Shown here one piece after another: positions 6,886 through 15,364 of a stretch of DNA of 39,978 nucleotides. How positions within the stretch are numbered: position 1 is the first letter of the stretch; every line of letters starts with the position of its first letter. Source of the DNA: Puniceibacterium antarcticum (GTDB lineage: Bacteria; Pseudomonadota; Alphaproteobacteria; Rhodobacterales; Rhodobacteraceae); contig NZ_AWWI01000158.1 in NCBI RefSeq assembly GCF_002760615.1, positions 1 to 39,978 of the forward strand. The letters are read 5' to 3'. Below the pieces are notes generated by a model. That model made no database searches. It had not been told where the DNA came from and saw only the letters and a program-made list of their open reading frames with translations. Position numbers and translations under genes: made by a program.

Positions 6886-8077
6886 TGCTATCTCCTCGTC
6901 CCCATGAGTTCTGGATCATGATTTCAATGTCGTTGGAAAACCCGATAACGGATTCCAATGCGCGTTCGTATGTCTTGCGGTTCTTGACGGCCGACAGATC
7001 AACTTCGAAGATCGTCTTCTGGGAGAGGCCGGCCTCACTGACAGCAGAGGACTTGACGAAAGGCGTTTTGATGACACTGTCGCCTAAAAGCTCCCGCATC
7101 CATTCTGACAGGTCTTGCTGCGTGCTGATGGCCGTATCGAACCGCGTCAGGAGATAGGCGAAGTTGTCGTATGCGCCGATTCCGCCATTCGTGTGAAGCA
7201 CTTCGAGAACGCCTGAGGCCATCGTTAGGAACTGGCTTGCAGATGCCAGATCGACGCGCTCGGGAATGATGGTCATCAGAAGTGAGGTCGACGCGCACAC
7301 CGCCGACATTGTCAGGTATCCGAGTTGCGGAGGACAGTCGATCAGAACGATATCGTAATCGTCTTCAACCTGCCGTAGCGAGTCCCGGATCCGATTGAAG
7401 AACACAGGCTGCTCGCCGCGGCTAAGGGCCATCGGCGTCTCTGTCTCGAACTCCGACAGCATGATGCCGCCAGGAACGATATCGAGATTGGGGAAATAGG
7501 TTTTTTTGAGCACATCAACGATCGGGATGCGCACGCTGTCACCGTCATTGTAGCGAATTGCGTCGTAGAGAGTGCCACCCTTCCTGAAATCGATCTCCGG
7601 CTGATAGCCGAAGAACGTGGTCAGGGACGCTTGCGGATCACTGTCGAGCAAAAGTACACGATACCCCCGCATGGCTAGCCGCATCCCGAGGCTTATTGTT
7701 GTGGTGGTCTTGCTTGAACCGCCTTTGAAATTCACGGTGGACCAGATTTGAAGCTTGTCTCCGGGCCGCCGGCCCGGGAGGAACTGGAGAGGATCCTTCG
7801 CGTTCTGCGCCAAGATGTGCCGGATCTCGATGATGTTCTCTGCCGTGTAAAGACGCTTGTTGTTCGCCCCCTGCTCGACCTCTGGAATGCGACCATCAAA
7901 ATGCGCTTTGCGAAGGTACCCGTCACTTACCCGCAGCAACTCTGCCACTTCAGGCGTTGCAAAGCTCCGGAGGGTCTTTTCCTCTTTGGGGGCTAGGAAC
8001 AGCTTCGACATGTGTTCCAAAGCTTCGGAAAGGCGCTCTGCGTCTTTGCGCAACTTATCGTGCAGCACTGAATGCAT
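6875..8077 (-). CDS. repA: Partition ATPase RepA (ParA family)
   Basis: A 400-residue ParA-type protein. An N-terminal MerR-like winged-helix region (TPEVAELLRVSDGYLRKAHFDG, about 41-62) precedes the deviant Walker A motif KGGSSKTT at 118-125. Then come LLLDSDPQASLT (Walker A' aspartate), IVLIDCPPQLGYLT (Walker B) and the switch region. RepA drives partition with RepB and represses the repABC promoter, so the operon is autoregulated. ATG at 8077 gives the family's usual length of about 400. Two 12-base direct repeats at 8094 and 8124 lie immediately upstream and are candidate binding sites. Confidence 0.95.
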   Translation of the reverse strand: MHSVLHDKLRKDAERLSEALEHMSKLFLAPKEEKTLRSFATPEVAELLRVSDGYLRKAHFDGRIPEVEQGANNKRLYTAENIIEIRHILAQNAKDPLQFLPGRRPGDKLQIWSTVNFKGGSSKTTTTISLGMRLAMRGYRVLLLDSDPQASLTTFFGYQPEIDFRKGGTLYDAIRYNDGDSVRIPIVDVLKKTYFPNLDIVPGGIMLSEFETETPMALSRGEQPVFFNRIRDSLRQVEDDYDIVLIDCPPQLGYLTMSAVCASTSLLMTIIPERVDLASASQFLTMASGVLEVLHTNGGIGAYDNFAYLLTRFDTAISTQQDLSEWMRELLGDSVIKTPFVKSSAVSEAGLSQKTIFEVDLSAVKNRKTYERALESVIGFSNDIEIMIQNSWGRGDSNET

Positions 8078-8093
8078 TATCGTCGGCCCCGCT

Positions 8094-8135
8094 CAAAGTG
8101 TCCCGACCGGCGTTACTGAACTACAAAGTGTCTCG
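8094..8135. promoter_or_regulatory. Direct repeats upstream of repA, candidate RepA operator
   Basis: CAAAGTGTCCCG (8094-8105) and CAAAGTGTCTCG (8124-8135) match at 11 of 12 bases and start 30 bases apart, about three helical turns, 17 bases before the repA start. They are positioned to control repABC transcription, as RepA does in characterised members. The repeat is seen; binding is inferred. Confidence 0.45.
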
Positions 8136-8188
8136 CTAGAGACCAGAAACGCGGAGGACTTATTATTGTGTCGTATTGCGTTACAGCT

Positions 8189-8314
8189 ATGACTGCCCAC
8201 CTTGATGAACTCAAGAAAAATTTACGCCCCGATGCTGCTCCTCTTGAAAAAAAACAGCCCGAACCTGCTATTTATCTTCATGCAGTGCATCAGACCTGTA
8301 TCTCAGCATCCTGA
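8189..8314 (+). CDS. Small ORF divergent from repA, unknown function
   Basis: An ATG at 8189 opens a 41-codon frame (MTAHLDELKKNLRPDAAPLE...) that is lysine/glutamate-rich and ends at TGA 8312-8314, just before the DnaA-box-like sites. No membrane segment or recognised motif is present and no strong ribosome-binding site was found. It may be a short regulatory peptide or a chance frame. Functional support is weak; it is listed because it fills the divergent promoter region of the replication operon. Confidence 0.25.
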   Translation: MTAHLDELKKNLRPDAAPLEKKQPEPAIYLHAVHQTCISAS

Positions 8315-8329
8315 TTTCATTTAATAATT

Positions 8330-8349
8330 CTATCCACAAGTTGTCCACA
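8330..8349. promoter_or_regulatory. Pair of DnaA-box-like sequences
   Basis: CTATCCACA (8330-8338) and TTGTCCACA (8341-8349) each differ by one base from the DnaA box TTATNCACA, are in tandem with a two-base spacer and follow an AT-rich run (TTTCATTTAATAATT). They could be DnaA contacts regulating the replicon. No replication origin is claimed, since repABC origins lie in repC. The remaining stretch to 8642 holds no convincing gene. Confidence 0.4.
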
Positions 8350-8642
8350 GGCGCCGTTTCTTCGATATCCTGAACCTTGACTTGAGTGTCCGCGTGAACA
8401 CGCAAGTAACGCGTTTGGCGACGGATTGGGACGAAACGGGTTCTGGATTGTGGTCACAACGATTCTCCGCTTCACCGGGAGGATCTGCTCAATTCCGACG
8501 ACTACAGGCGCTTTTGCGTTACGCAAGCGCACGCATGTCGAGATGGCCCCGTAAGAATTATCTTCTTTTTCACATGAGTGTTGATTACGTTCAGATCTTT
8601 CCTCAGGCAATCGTTGGTGCTTTACGTCACAACTGCCTTGCG

Positions 8643-9389
8643 TCACTTCAATGTGTAGCCTCCATCTGCGAGAAGGTCGCTGCCGGTGATGAAGCCCGCT
8701 TCGTCCGAGACTAGGAACAGCGCGGCGTCGGCAATCTCGCGCGGAGTTCCGAGCCGCCCGATCGGATGCCGGGGGGCGTGCTGTTCAAAGGCGGCCTCCT
8801 CGCTTCCCGCGCGCCTGATCAGGCGATCTGTCATCACCGCACCGGGTGAAATGCTTACCGCGCGGATGCCTTCTTCTGCGTGGTCGAGTGCCAGCGTGCG
8901 GGTGAGGGACAGAAGGCCCGCCTTGCTGGCCGAGTAGGCGGCATGGCCGCGTGCGGTGACATGACCAAGCTGAGAGGCGATATTGAGGATGACGCCCTTC
9001 TGCTTACGCAGATGGGGAATTCCGGCGCGGCAGAGCAGATAGGCACCGGTCAAGTTGACGTCGAGGATCCGACGCCAGATCTCGACGGGCAACTCACAAA
9101 CGGTAGCGTTATGCGCTTCGGCGGCCGCATTGTTGACCAGAATATCGATCCGTCCGAATGTCTGTGCGACCGCCTCGACCATATCCTCCACCGCTTCAGG
9201 ATCAGTGACGTCGCAAGTGTGAGCAAGCACCTGCTCTGCAGGAAAACAGTCCGTAGAGGCTCGTGCAAGATCCACGAGGCAGACGCGCGCACCCGCTTCG
9301 CAGAAGCGTTGCGCAATCGCATGGCCGATATCGCCCCCCCCTCCGGTCACGATGGCCACGCGCTCTTCGAGCCGTCCTGGTGTCTTCAT
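8643..9389 (-). CDS. SDR-family NAD(P)-dependent oxidoreductase
   Basis: The 248-residue protein is a classical short-chain dehydrogenase: cofactor loop TGGGGDIG (15-22), acidic residue LVDLA after beta-2 (Asp40, favouring NAD over NADP), NNAA at 86-89, catalytic Ser139 in IASQ, and YSASK with Tyr152 and Lys156. The C-terminus carries the FITGSDLLADGGYT ending common to FabG-like enzymes. It probably oxidises a hydroxy group of a small catabolite in the cytoplasm; the substrate is unknown. It lies downstream of and codirectional with the LysR gene, 122 bases away, and may be part of the catabolic island that LysR controls. Confidence 0.88.
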   Translation of the reverse strand: MKTPGRLEERVAIVTGGGGDIGHAIAQRFCEAGARVCLVDLARASTDCFPAEQVLAHTCDVTDPEAVEDMVEAVAQTFGRIDILVNNAAAEAHNATVCELPVEIWRRILDVNLTGAYLLCRAGIPHLRKQKGVILNIASQLGHVTARGHAAYSASKAGLLSLTRTLALDHAEEGIRAVSISPGAVMTDRLIRRAGSEEAAFEQHAPRHPIGRLGTPREIADAALFLVSDEAGFITGSDLLADGGYTLK

Positions 9390-9511
9390 GTCTCGGTCCT
9401 TTCCTGCTGCCTATCTGCGAGCACGATCCTTTCTACCTCTGCCCTGAAAGGCAAGGACGGACACGGCTCTCCGGCTCTCAGAACCGCAGGATAAGGGCCA
9501 CAGCGTGCGGC

Positions 9512-10402
9512 TCAGTTCAGGGGCAGCCTAGTGACTTTCACATATTCTTCGATAAAGCTTTCCGCGATCAGTGACAGTTTCTGGCCCTTCAATTGTGTGG
9601 CGACAAGTGGGAGGTACTGCTCCGTCTCGATGGGGTGCACAGTCACGAGATCCGTGTTCGCTGATCGGGCTGTATGGCCATCCACCAGCGCAATGCCCTC
9701 TGTCGCCTCTGCCACGCGCAGCGCCATCGAGATGTATCTGACCTCCACGAAGGGCTCGACGCTGCGCACCGACGACGGCAGGACTGAGTCGATGATCCTG
9801 CCGATCTCGGAATGTTTCGGATAAGAGATGAGTTTCTTTCCGACTAGATCCCCAGGCCGGATGGTCGTGCGTTTCGACAGCGCGTCATTTTTGGGCACGA
9901 CGCAGTAAATTGGCAGCTTTGCGAGCAATGTGGAAATGAGAGAAGGATGTTCGAGCGGGGTAATCGTCAGGCCGAATTCCGTCATTTCAGCGAGGATCAT
10001 AGCGATTATTCGCTCGTTCGACGGGCTGTCCAGCTTCAGCGTCACATCGGGCCGATCGAGGTGGAAGCGGCGTATTGCCTCATGGATGCACCCATTGGTC
10101 AGGCTGGGGCTGCAGACAAAGTTCAGCTGCCCGCGGGCACCTCGCCGAAGCTGCTCGGAAAATGTGTCAAGCGATTGTAAAGCCAAGAAAAAGATCTTCG
10201 ATTTCTCATAGATCAACTGGGCTTCGCGCGTCGGGACAAGCCGCCGGGACCGGCGGTCGAACAGCTCCAGACCAATCTGCGATTCAAGCAGGCGCAACTG
10301 GTTGGAGACTGCCGGTTGCGAGATTCGGAGCAGCTCGGCAGCTGCAGAAGTCGATCCAGTCTCCATCACGGCCCGGAAGATTTCAAGGTAGCGGACGTTC
10401 AC
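9512..10402 (-). CDS. LysR-family transcriptional regulator
   Basis: The 296-residue protein has the full LysR layout. The N-terminal helix-turn-helix is RYLEIFRAVMETGSTSAAAELLRISQPAVSNQLRLLESQIGLELFDRRSRRLVPT, and an effector-binding domain runs from about residue 90 to the end. GTG at 10402 is the start because this puts the helix-turn-helix at the usual position. It is divergent from the TRAP operon starting at 10759, so the 356-base region between them most likely holds its operator. A symmetric ATAA/TTAT motif at 10407-10421 is the candidate site. It presumably senses the compound imported or opened by the downstream genes. Confidence 0.92.
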   Translation of the reverse strand: MNVRYLEIFRAVMETGSTSAAAELLRISQPAVSNQLRLLESQIGLELFDRRSRRLVPTREAQLIYEKSKIFFLALQSLDTFSEQLRRGARGQLNFVCSPSLTNGCIHEAIRRFHLDRPDVTLKLDSPSNERIIAMILAEMTEFGLTITPLEHPSLISTLLAKLPIYCVVPKNDALSKRTTIRPGDLVGKKLISYPKHSEIGRIIDSVLPSSVRSVEPFVEVRYISMALRVAEATEGIALVDGHTARSANTDLVTVHPIETEQYLPLVATQLKGQKLSLIAESFIEEYVKVTRLPLN

Positions 10403-10406
10403 TCAC

Positions 10407-10421
10407 ATAACCTCAGCTTAT
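10407..10421. promoter_or_regulatory. Candidate LysR operator, LysR/TRAP divergent region
   Basis: ATAA-CCTCAGC-TTAT is an inverted repeat containing a T-N11-A LysR box, five bases from the regulator's start codon. Its TCAGCTTAT half is found again in front of the second LysR gene at 19892-19900. The rest of 10422-10758 shows no other clear signal or gene apart from the upstream region of the binding-protein gene. Confidence 0.42.
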
Positions 10422-10758
10422 ATAGACCCGATTATATTTAATTGGAAATTCTCTGAACGGAAAGAAATCAATCAGGCCAGAGATGCGGGAAACACATCCC
10501 GAGGCATGACGACTGACCGCAGGACGGTGAAATCCAGAAGACGGAATCAAGACCGGTTTTAAGGCTCACGTCGTGTGCGGTGTGCCAAAGCATTGCGCAG
10601 CTTTGCGCGAACAGACGTACACATTCTAAAATATCTGCAGGAGTCATGGGGTTGAGCGGTATCAAGACTTGCAGTCAAAACCGAAAACAGACCCTTGATC
10701 GGATCATGACGGCTCTCGCAGTAACCAGAAACCAAGAAACAGAAACGGAAGACCGACA

Positions 10759-11805
10759 GTGAGAAAATCCTCCACATTCATCACCGCGGCGCTGCTGAGC
10801 GCCTTTTCTCTAGCCTCCGCGGCACATGCTGCGGACGTGACCATCAAGGTCCTCGGGTTCTGGGGCAACCAGCCACAGATCGACGATGTCGACCGTCCCA
10901 TGTGGGAAAGCATCGAAGCGGAATCCGACGGTCGCATCGAGATTCAGTACCTGACCCTGAATGAGGCGGGCCTGAAAGGCGATCAGGCATTGCGATTCCT
11001 CAAGCGTGGCACCTTCGACATCATGACGATCAGCCCGGCCTATGTCAGCGGCGACGAGCCCTCGCTGGTCGCCGTCGACCTGCCGGGCATTGCCTATGAC
11101 TACGAAACCCTGCGCAAGATTTCGGACGCATATCGCCCGACCATGGCCGAGCGGCTCGAACGGTTCGATGGCGTTTTTCTGACCCACTGGCCGTTCAACC
11201 CCCAGATCGTCTGGTGCAACGAACCTGTCAGCAGCATCACCGACCTCAAGGGCCGCAAAGTGCGCGTGTCGGGTGCCCCTGCGGCAGATACGCTTGACCA
11301 GCTGGGCGCAACGGCGGTCAACCTGACCGGCGGCGAGGTCTATCAGGCGTTGCAGCGCGGTCTGGTCAATTGCGGCTCGACGGGAAGCACTTATGGTTAC
11401 AGCACAAAGTGGCACGAAGTCGCGAACCACCTCTACAACTTTCCGCTGGGCAGCTACAGCCAAGTTGTGCAGGTGGCGAACAAGACGTTCTGGAACAAGC
11501 TTTCGACCGAGGATCAGCAGATGATCATGGCCAAGATGAAAGAAGCCGAGGACAAGCTATGGGCGATGGCACCGGATGTGCACAAGCAGGGCGTCGACTG
11601 CGCGACAGGCCGAGCCGAATGCACCCTCGGCGGTGAGCCCGGCCACATGACCTTCACCGAAGTGTCAGAAGCCGACAAGGATGTCCTTGCCGAGATCGTT
11701 AAAAACACGATCATCCCGAAGTGGAAGGAAAGCTGCACGCCGATCTTCCCTGAATGCGCCACGCGCTTTGATGAAACTATCGGCAAGGTGATCGCGTCGC
11801 AATAA
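10759..11805 (+). CDS. TRAP transporter solute-binding protein (DctP family)
   Basis: The 348-residue product begins at GTG with a Sec signal peptide (STFITAALLSAFSLASAAHA, cleavage before ADVTIKVLG). The mature part has the DctP family pattern: LKGDQALRFLKRGTFDIMTISPAYVSGDEP, ITDLKGRKVRVSGAPAADTLDQLGATAV and the helix GGEVYQALQRGLVNCGSTG, in which the family's ligand-contacting Arg lies in the preceding KVRVSG block. It delivers a ligand, usually a carboxylate, to the membrane QM subunits encoded next. It heads a plus-strand operon whose later genes are AllA/PuuE-like, so an oxidised cyclic ureide or its acid derivative is a plausible ligand. Confidence 0.9.
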   Translation: MRKSSTFITAALLSAFSLASAAHAADVTIKVLGFWGNQPQIDDVDRPMWESIEAESDGRIEIQYLTLNEAGLKGDQALRFLKRGTFDIMTISPAYVSGDEPSLVAVDLPGIAYDYETLRKISDAYRPTMAERLERFDGVFLTHWPFNPQIVWCNEPVSSITDLKGRKVRVSGAPAADTLDQLGATAVNLTGGEVYQALQRGLVNCGSTGSTYGYSTKWHEVANHLYNFPLGSYSQVVQVANKTFWNKLSTEDQQMIMAKMKEAEDKLWAMAPDVHKQGVDCATGRAECTLGGEPGHMTFTEVSEADKDVLAEIVKNTIIPKWKESCTPIFPECATRFDETIGKVIASQ

Positions 11806-11841
11806 TTCGACCACCGGGAAACAGGCTTCGACAAAACAACC

Positions 11842-12426
11842 ATGAAACGTATCATACCAAACGCAGAGGCGGCTCTCAGGGCCGTCTCGTATGGCGCCTG
11901 CATAGTTGGGGGCTGGCTCGTAATCCTGCTCTCCTTTGCAATTTGCGTCGAAGTCTTCCTGAGGAAGGTGTTCAACGAATCCCTGCAGGGGGTAGATGAA
12001 TATGGCGGTTATGCGCTTGCGACCACGGCCTCGCTGGGGCTCGCTTATTGTTTCTATGAACATGCGCATATCCGGATCGACCTTGTGGTGCGCAAGCTGC
12101 CCAAGATGCTGGGTCGGGTCTTTGCCGTCTTCGCGGTCGCAGCGTTCGGTACCGTCATCGGTTTGCTCGCAATTGAAGCGGTGAGGCTGACCGAGGAATC
12201 CTATATGTTTGGCGCATTCTCGAACACGCCACTGCGTACACCGATCTATTATCCGCAGGCGGTCTGGGCGGCGGGGCTTTGCCTCTTTTTTGTCGCCATC
12301 GCCCTGCGCCTGCTCCGTTTGCTGCAGGCTGCGATGCAAAGGGATTCGGACTCCATCGGCGACATGTTGGGTGAGGCTGAATCAGATGACGGCCACGAAG
12401 CAACCCGGCTGCAGGGGATCGAATAA
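11842..12426 (+). CDS. TRAP transporter small membrane subunit (DctQ)
   Basis: 194 residues with four hydrophobic helices, starting GGWLVILLSFAICVEVFLRKVFNESLQGVDEYGGYALATTASLGLAYC. The cytoplasmic-face VFLRKVFN and the VDEYGGYAL segment are typical of DctQ. It forms the QM membrane complex with the following DctM-type protein, using Na+-coupled transport in this family. It overlaps the next start by one base (TAATG), so the two are coupled. Confidence 0.9.
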   Translation: MKRIIPNAEAALRAVSYGACIVGGWLVILLSFAICVEVFLRKVFNESLQGVDEYGGYALATTASLGLAYCFYEHAHIRIDLVVRKLPKMLGRVFAVFAVAAFGTVIGLLAIEAVRLTEESYMFGAFSNTPLRTPIYYPQAVWAAGLCLFFVAIALRLLRLLQAAMQRDSDSIGDMLGEAESDDGHEATRLQGIE

Positions 12427-13721
12427 TGGAAGTCGCACTGCTTTTCGTCGGCGGCCTGCTCGCCCTGCTGATGCTGGGACTGCATGTCGCTAGCGCCCTG
12501 ATCCTGCTCGCGTTCGGCGCGGACCAGATCCTGAGCAACGGTCTGCTCTTGTCCTCGCTCGGCTCGATCGCCTGGGACAAGATGAACGACTTCACACTTG
12601 TCGCGATCCCGCTCTTCGTGATGCTGGGCGAAATCCTGATCCGCGGCGGCGTCGCGGACAAGCTATATTCGGCCCTGTCGGTCTGGATGAGCCGACTGCC
12701 CGGCGGATTGCTGCACACCAACATCTACGCCAGCACTGTCTTTGCCGCGACCTCGGGTTCCAGCGTCGCCACCGCAGCGACCATCGGCACATTGGCGATA
12801 CCGGAGCTCGAGGCGCGCGGCTACAACAGGCCGATGATCTATGGCTCGCTCGCATCGGGCGGTACTCTGGGCGTGCTTATCCCTCCGAGCATCCTGATGA
12901 TCGTCTACGGCACCCTGGCCGAGTTGTCGGTCAGCAAACTGTTCATCGCGGCGATCATTCCTGGGCTGCTGCTGGCGGGGATGATGTCCCTGACAATCGT
13001 GATCGTTTCCGTGTTCATCGCGCCGCCGAAGGTCAGGACGGAGGACGTACCCTTTGCGCAAAAGCTGCGCATGCTCGGGCAGGTCTTCCCGATCTTCGTG
13101 GTCTTCTTCGTCGTAATGGGCAGCATCTATGGCGGGCTCGCCACCCCGACTGAAGCCGCCGCTCTCGGCATCGTGGCTGCCCTCGGCCTTGCCGCGATCA
13201 ACCGCAAGCTGTCGATCCCGATGCTCCATCAGGCCTTTGCCGCGGCCTTCCGCACCACGTCGATGATCATGCTTATCATCGTCTCGGCCTTCTGCCTCAA
13301 CTTCATCATCTCGCTGCTCGGCCTGCCGCAGGATGCCTCGCGCGCCATCGCCGATGCCGGGCTCAGCCCCTATGCGCTGATCTGGCTGCTGGTGCTGTTC
13401 TACGCGATCCTCGGCTGCTTTCTTGAGGCCGTAGCAATGATGGTGACCACGGTCGGCATTGTCGTACCGATCGTCATCACCGCCGGCTTCGATCCGCTCT
13501 GGTTCGGGGTCTTCCTTACGATCCTGATGGAGTTGTCGTTGATCACCCCGCCTGTCGGGCTGAACCTCTACGTGATCCAGAACCTGCGTCCGAAGGACTC
13601 CAACATAAACGATGTCTTTCTCGGCATCACCCCCTTTGTTCTGGCCTTCCTCGCGTTCATCACCCTGATCATCTACGTGCCGGACCTCGTCCTCTGGCTA
13701 CCCACAAGCATGAGTGACTAG
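12426..13721 (+). CDS. TRAP transporter large membrane subunit (DctM)
   Basis: A 431-residue, highly hydrophobic protein of about 12 helices, the usual DctM size. Landmarks are FTLVAIPLFVMLGEILIRGGVADKLYSALSVWMSRLPGGLLHTNIYASTVFAATSGSSVATAATIGTLAIPELEARGY and YGSLASGGTLGVLIPPSI, the signature of the substrate-translocating elevator domain. The C-terminus (ITPPVGLNLYVIQNL) is also conserved. It completes a three-part transporter with the two upstream genes and ends six bases before the flavin reductase gene. Confidence 0.94.
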   Translation: MEVALLFVGGLLALLMLGLHVASALILLAFGADQILSNGLLLSSLGSIAWDKMNDFTLVAIPLFVMLGEILIRGGVADKLYSALSVWMSRLPGGLLHTNIYASTVFAATSGSSVATAATIGTLAIPELEARGYNRPMIYGSLASGGTLGVLIPPSILMIVYGTLAELSVSKLFIAAIIPGLLLAGMMSLTIVIVSVFIAPPKVRTEDVPFAQKLRMLGQVFPIFVVFFVVMGSIYGGLATPTEAAALGIVAALGLAAINRKLSIPMLHQAFAAAFRTTSMIMLIIVSAFCLNFIISLLGLPQDASRAIADAGLSPYALIWLLVLFYAILGCFLEAVAMMVTTVGIVVPIVITAGFDPLWFGVFLTILMELSLITPPVGLNLYVIQNLRPKDSNINDVFLGITPFVLAFLAFITLIIYVPDLVLWLPTSMSD

Positions 13722-13726
13722 ACCCC

Positions 13727-14344
13727 ATGACAAAACCCGAATGGCGTTCCTATGCACATGACGACATCGCGCCCAAGGACCGCTACAAGCTGATGAGCGG
13801 GGCCATCGTGCCGCGCCCCATCGCTCTTGTGACCACCATATCGCCCGAGGGTATCCTGAACGCGGCGCCGATTTCCTTCTTCAACTGCCTCTCGGCGGAT
13901 CCGGGCATACTCGCACTCGGGGTCGAGACGAAAGAGGATGGATCGATCAAGGACACCGCCGCCAACATCCGGCGTACCGGTGAATTCACAGTGAACATGG
14001 TGAGCGCAGCGATGTTCAACGCAATGCGCATCTGTTCGCAGACCTTGCCACCTGAAGAAGATGAAATCGCCCTGTCTGGCCTGACGCCCCTGCCCTCGAT
14101 CTCTGTCGCGCCACCCCGGCTCGAGGAATCGCCAGTGGCATTCGAGTGCGAGCATCACACCACGCTGGAAACTTCGGCCTCGCGCCAGATCGTTCTTGGC
14201 AAGGTGAAGCATATCCATTTCCGCGCGGACGTAATCGACACCGAAAAGGCGTATATCCATCAGGACAGGATGAACCTTATCGGGCGGATGAGCGGGCCGG
14301 GCTATGTGCGCCTGAACGATATTTTCACCGAACTGGAAGGCTGA
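13727..14344 (+). CDS. Flavin reductase-like FMN-binding protein
   Basis: 205 residues of the DIM6/NTAB flavin-reductase fold: GAIVPRPIALVTTISPEGILNAAPISFFNCLSADPGIL holds the FMN-phosphate-binding block, followed by VNMVSAAMF and a C-terminal strand set (IVLGKVKHIHF). Members reduce FMN or FAD for a partner monooxygenase, or act directly on small molecules. No flavin-dependent monooxygenase is encoded nearby, so its job here is open. Five bases separate it from dctM, indicating the same operon. Confidence 0.85.
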   Translation: MTKPEWRSYAHDDIAPKDRYKLMSGAIVPRPIALVTTISPEGILNAAPISFFNCLSADPGILALGVETKEDGSIKDTAANIRRTGEFTVNMVSAAMFNAMRICSQTLPPEEDEIALSGLTPLPSISVAPPRLEESPVAFECEHHTTLETSASRQIVLGKVKHIHFRADVIDTEKAYIHQDRMNLIGRMSGPGYVRLNDIFTELEG

Positions 14345-14365
14345 GCCCGTGAAAGAAATGCCGCG

Positions 14366-15364
14366 ATGACCATCCTGCTCACCGGGGCCGGTGGCTTTCT
14401 GGGTCTGAACATCGTCGAAGCCCTGCTGGAGCAGGGTCTTGACTGCGTCGCGCTGAACGACAGGGCGCTGCCGACGGATTTTTGCGACAGGTCCGGGCTG
14501 ATCTGTGAGGTCGCTGATGTGCGCGACCGCAGCGCCATGGCCGAAGTGCTGCGGCGCCACGGCATCCGGAGCGTCATCCACGCGGCCGCTGTCACCCTTG
14601 CGCCGGGCAGTGCGCTGACCACGGTCGAGAGGGCCTTCGACGTCAATATGGTGTCGACCGCGATCCTGCTGGAAGAGGTCCGCAAGGCCGGGATCGCGCG
14701 CTTCGTCTATCCCAGTTCCACAGCGGTCTACGGGGCCGCACTCTTCGAGGACGCGCCTGTAACCGAAGCGACGCCACCGCGCCCCGCTTCGGTCTATGGA
14801 TATACCAAGCTCGCAAGCGAGCGGCTGGTGGCCGAAACGGCCGGACATTTCGGCCTCTCCTGCGTGCGTGCACGGATCACTGCCTTGTTCGGTCCGCACG
14901 AGCGCGAGACGGGGACTCGCGACCTCATGAGCCTGCCCTTCCAGATGGCGCGCGCCGCACAGTCGGATAAGGAAGTGATCTTACCGGAAGGGCTGCGGCG
15001 CGACTGGACCAGCAGCCGGGATGTGGCTGCCGCCCTCGTGCTGCTCGCGATCGCACCCAAGCTGCCCTCGGACCTCTACAATCTTGGCCTTGGCGCATCC
15101 TGGTACCCTGTCCTGCTGGCCCGGCAGCTTTCTGAAAATCATCCGCGCTGGCACCACGGCATAGGCCGCGCGGATGGCAGCGATTGCAGGCTGATCCTGC
15201 ATGATGATCCGACACGCACACGCCAGCCTCTCGTCGCCACAAAGTTTGAGCAGGATTTTGATTTCCGCTTTCGCTCGCCAGAGGCGGCCTGCCGCGACTA
15301 TGCTCAATGGCTGAAGACCCCTACAGCGCCACCGACACAGGATATTCCCGACCATGCAACGTGA
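14366..15364 (+). CDS. NAD-dependent epimerase/dehydratase (extended SDR)
   Basis: 332 residues with the extended-SDR nucleotide loop TGAGGFLGL near the N-terminus, ADVRD, SVIHAAAVT, YPSSTAVYG with the catalytic Ser/Thr, and YGYTKLASE with the catalytic Tyr and Lys. These enzymes act on sugar nucleotides or on hydroxy/keto acids in catabolic operons; in an operon with TRAP and AllA-type genes the latter is more likely. It overlaps the deacetylase start by 11 bases. Confidence 0.87.
   Translation: MTILLTGAGGFLGLNIVEALLEQGLDCVALNDRALPTDFCDRSGLICEVADVRDRSAMAEVLRRHGIRSVIHAAAVTLAPGSALTTVERAFDVNMVSTAILLEEVRKAGIARFVYPSSTAVYGAALFEDAPVTEATPPRPASVYGYTKLASERLVAETAGHFGLSCVRARITALFGPHERETGTRDLMSLPFQMARAAQSDKEVILPEGLRRDWTSSRDVAAALVLLAIAPKLPSDLYNLGLGASWYPVLLARQLSENHPRWHHGIGRADGSDCRLILHDDPTRTRQPLVATKFEQDFDFRFRSPEAACRDYAQWLKTPTAPPTQDIPDHAT

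Noticed and set aside
8317-8646. 109-codon minus-strand frame upstream of repA
   Set aside because: No recognised motif, covers the DnaA-box-like sites and overlaps the SDR stop; composition looks non-coding.
13718-14899. 393-codon minus-strand frame
   Set aside because: Antisense to the flavin reductase and epimerase genes, both of which have clear family motifs.
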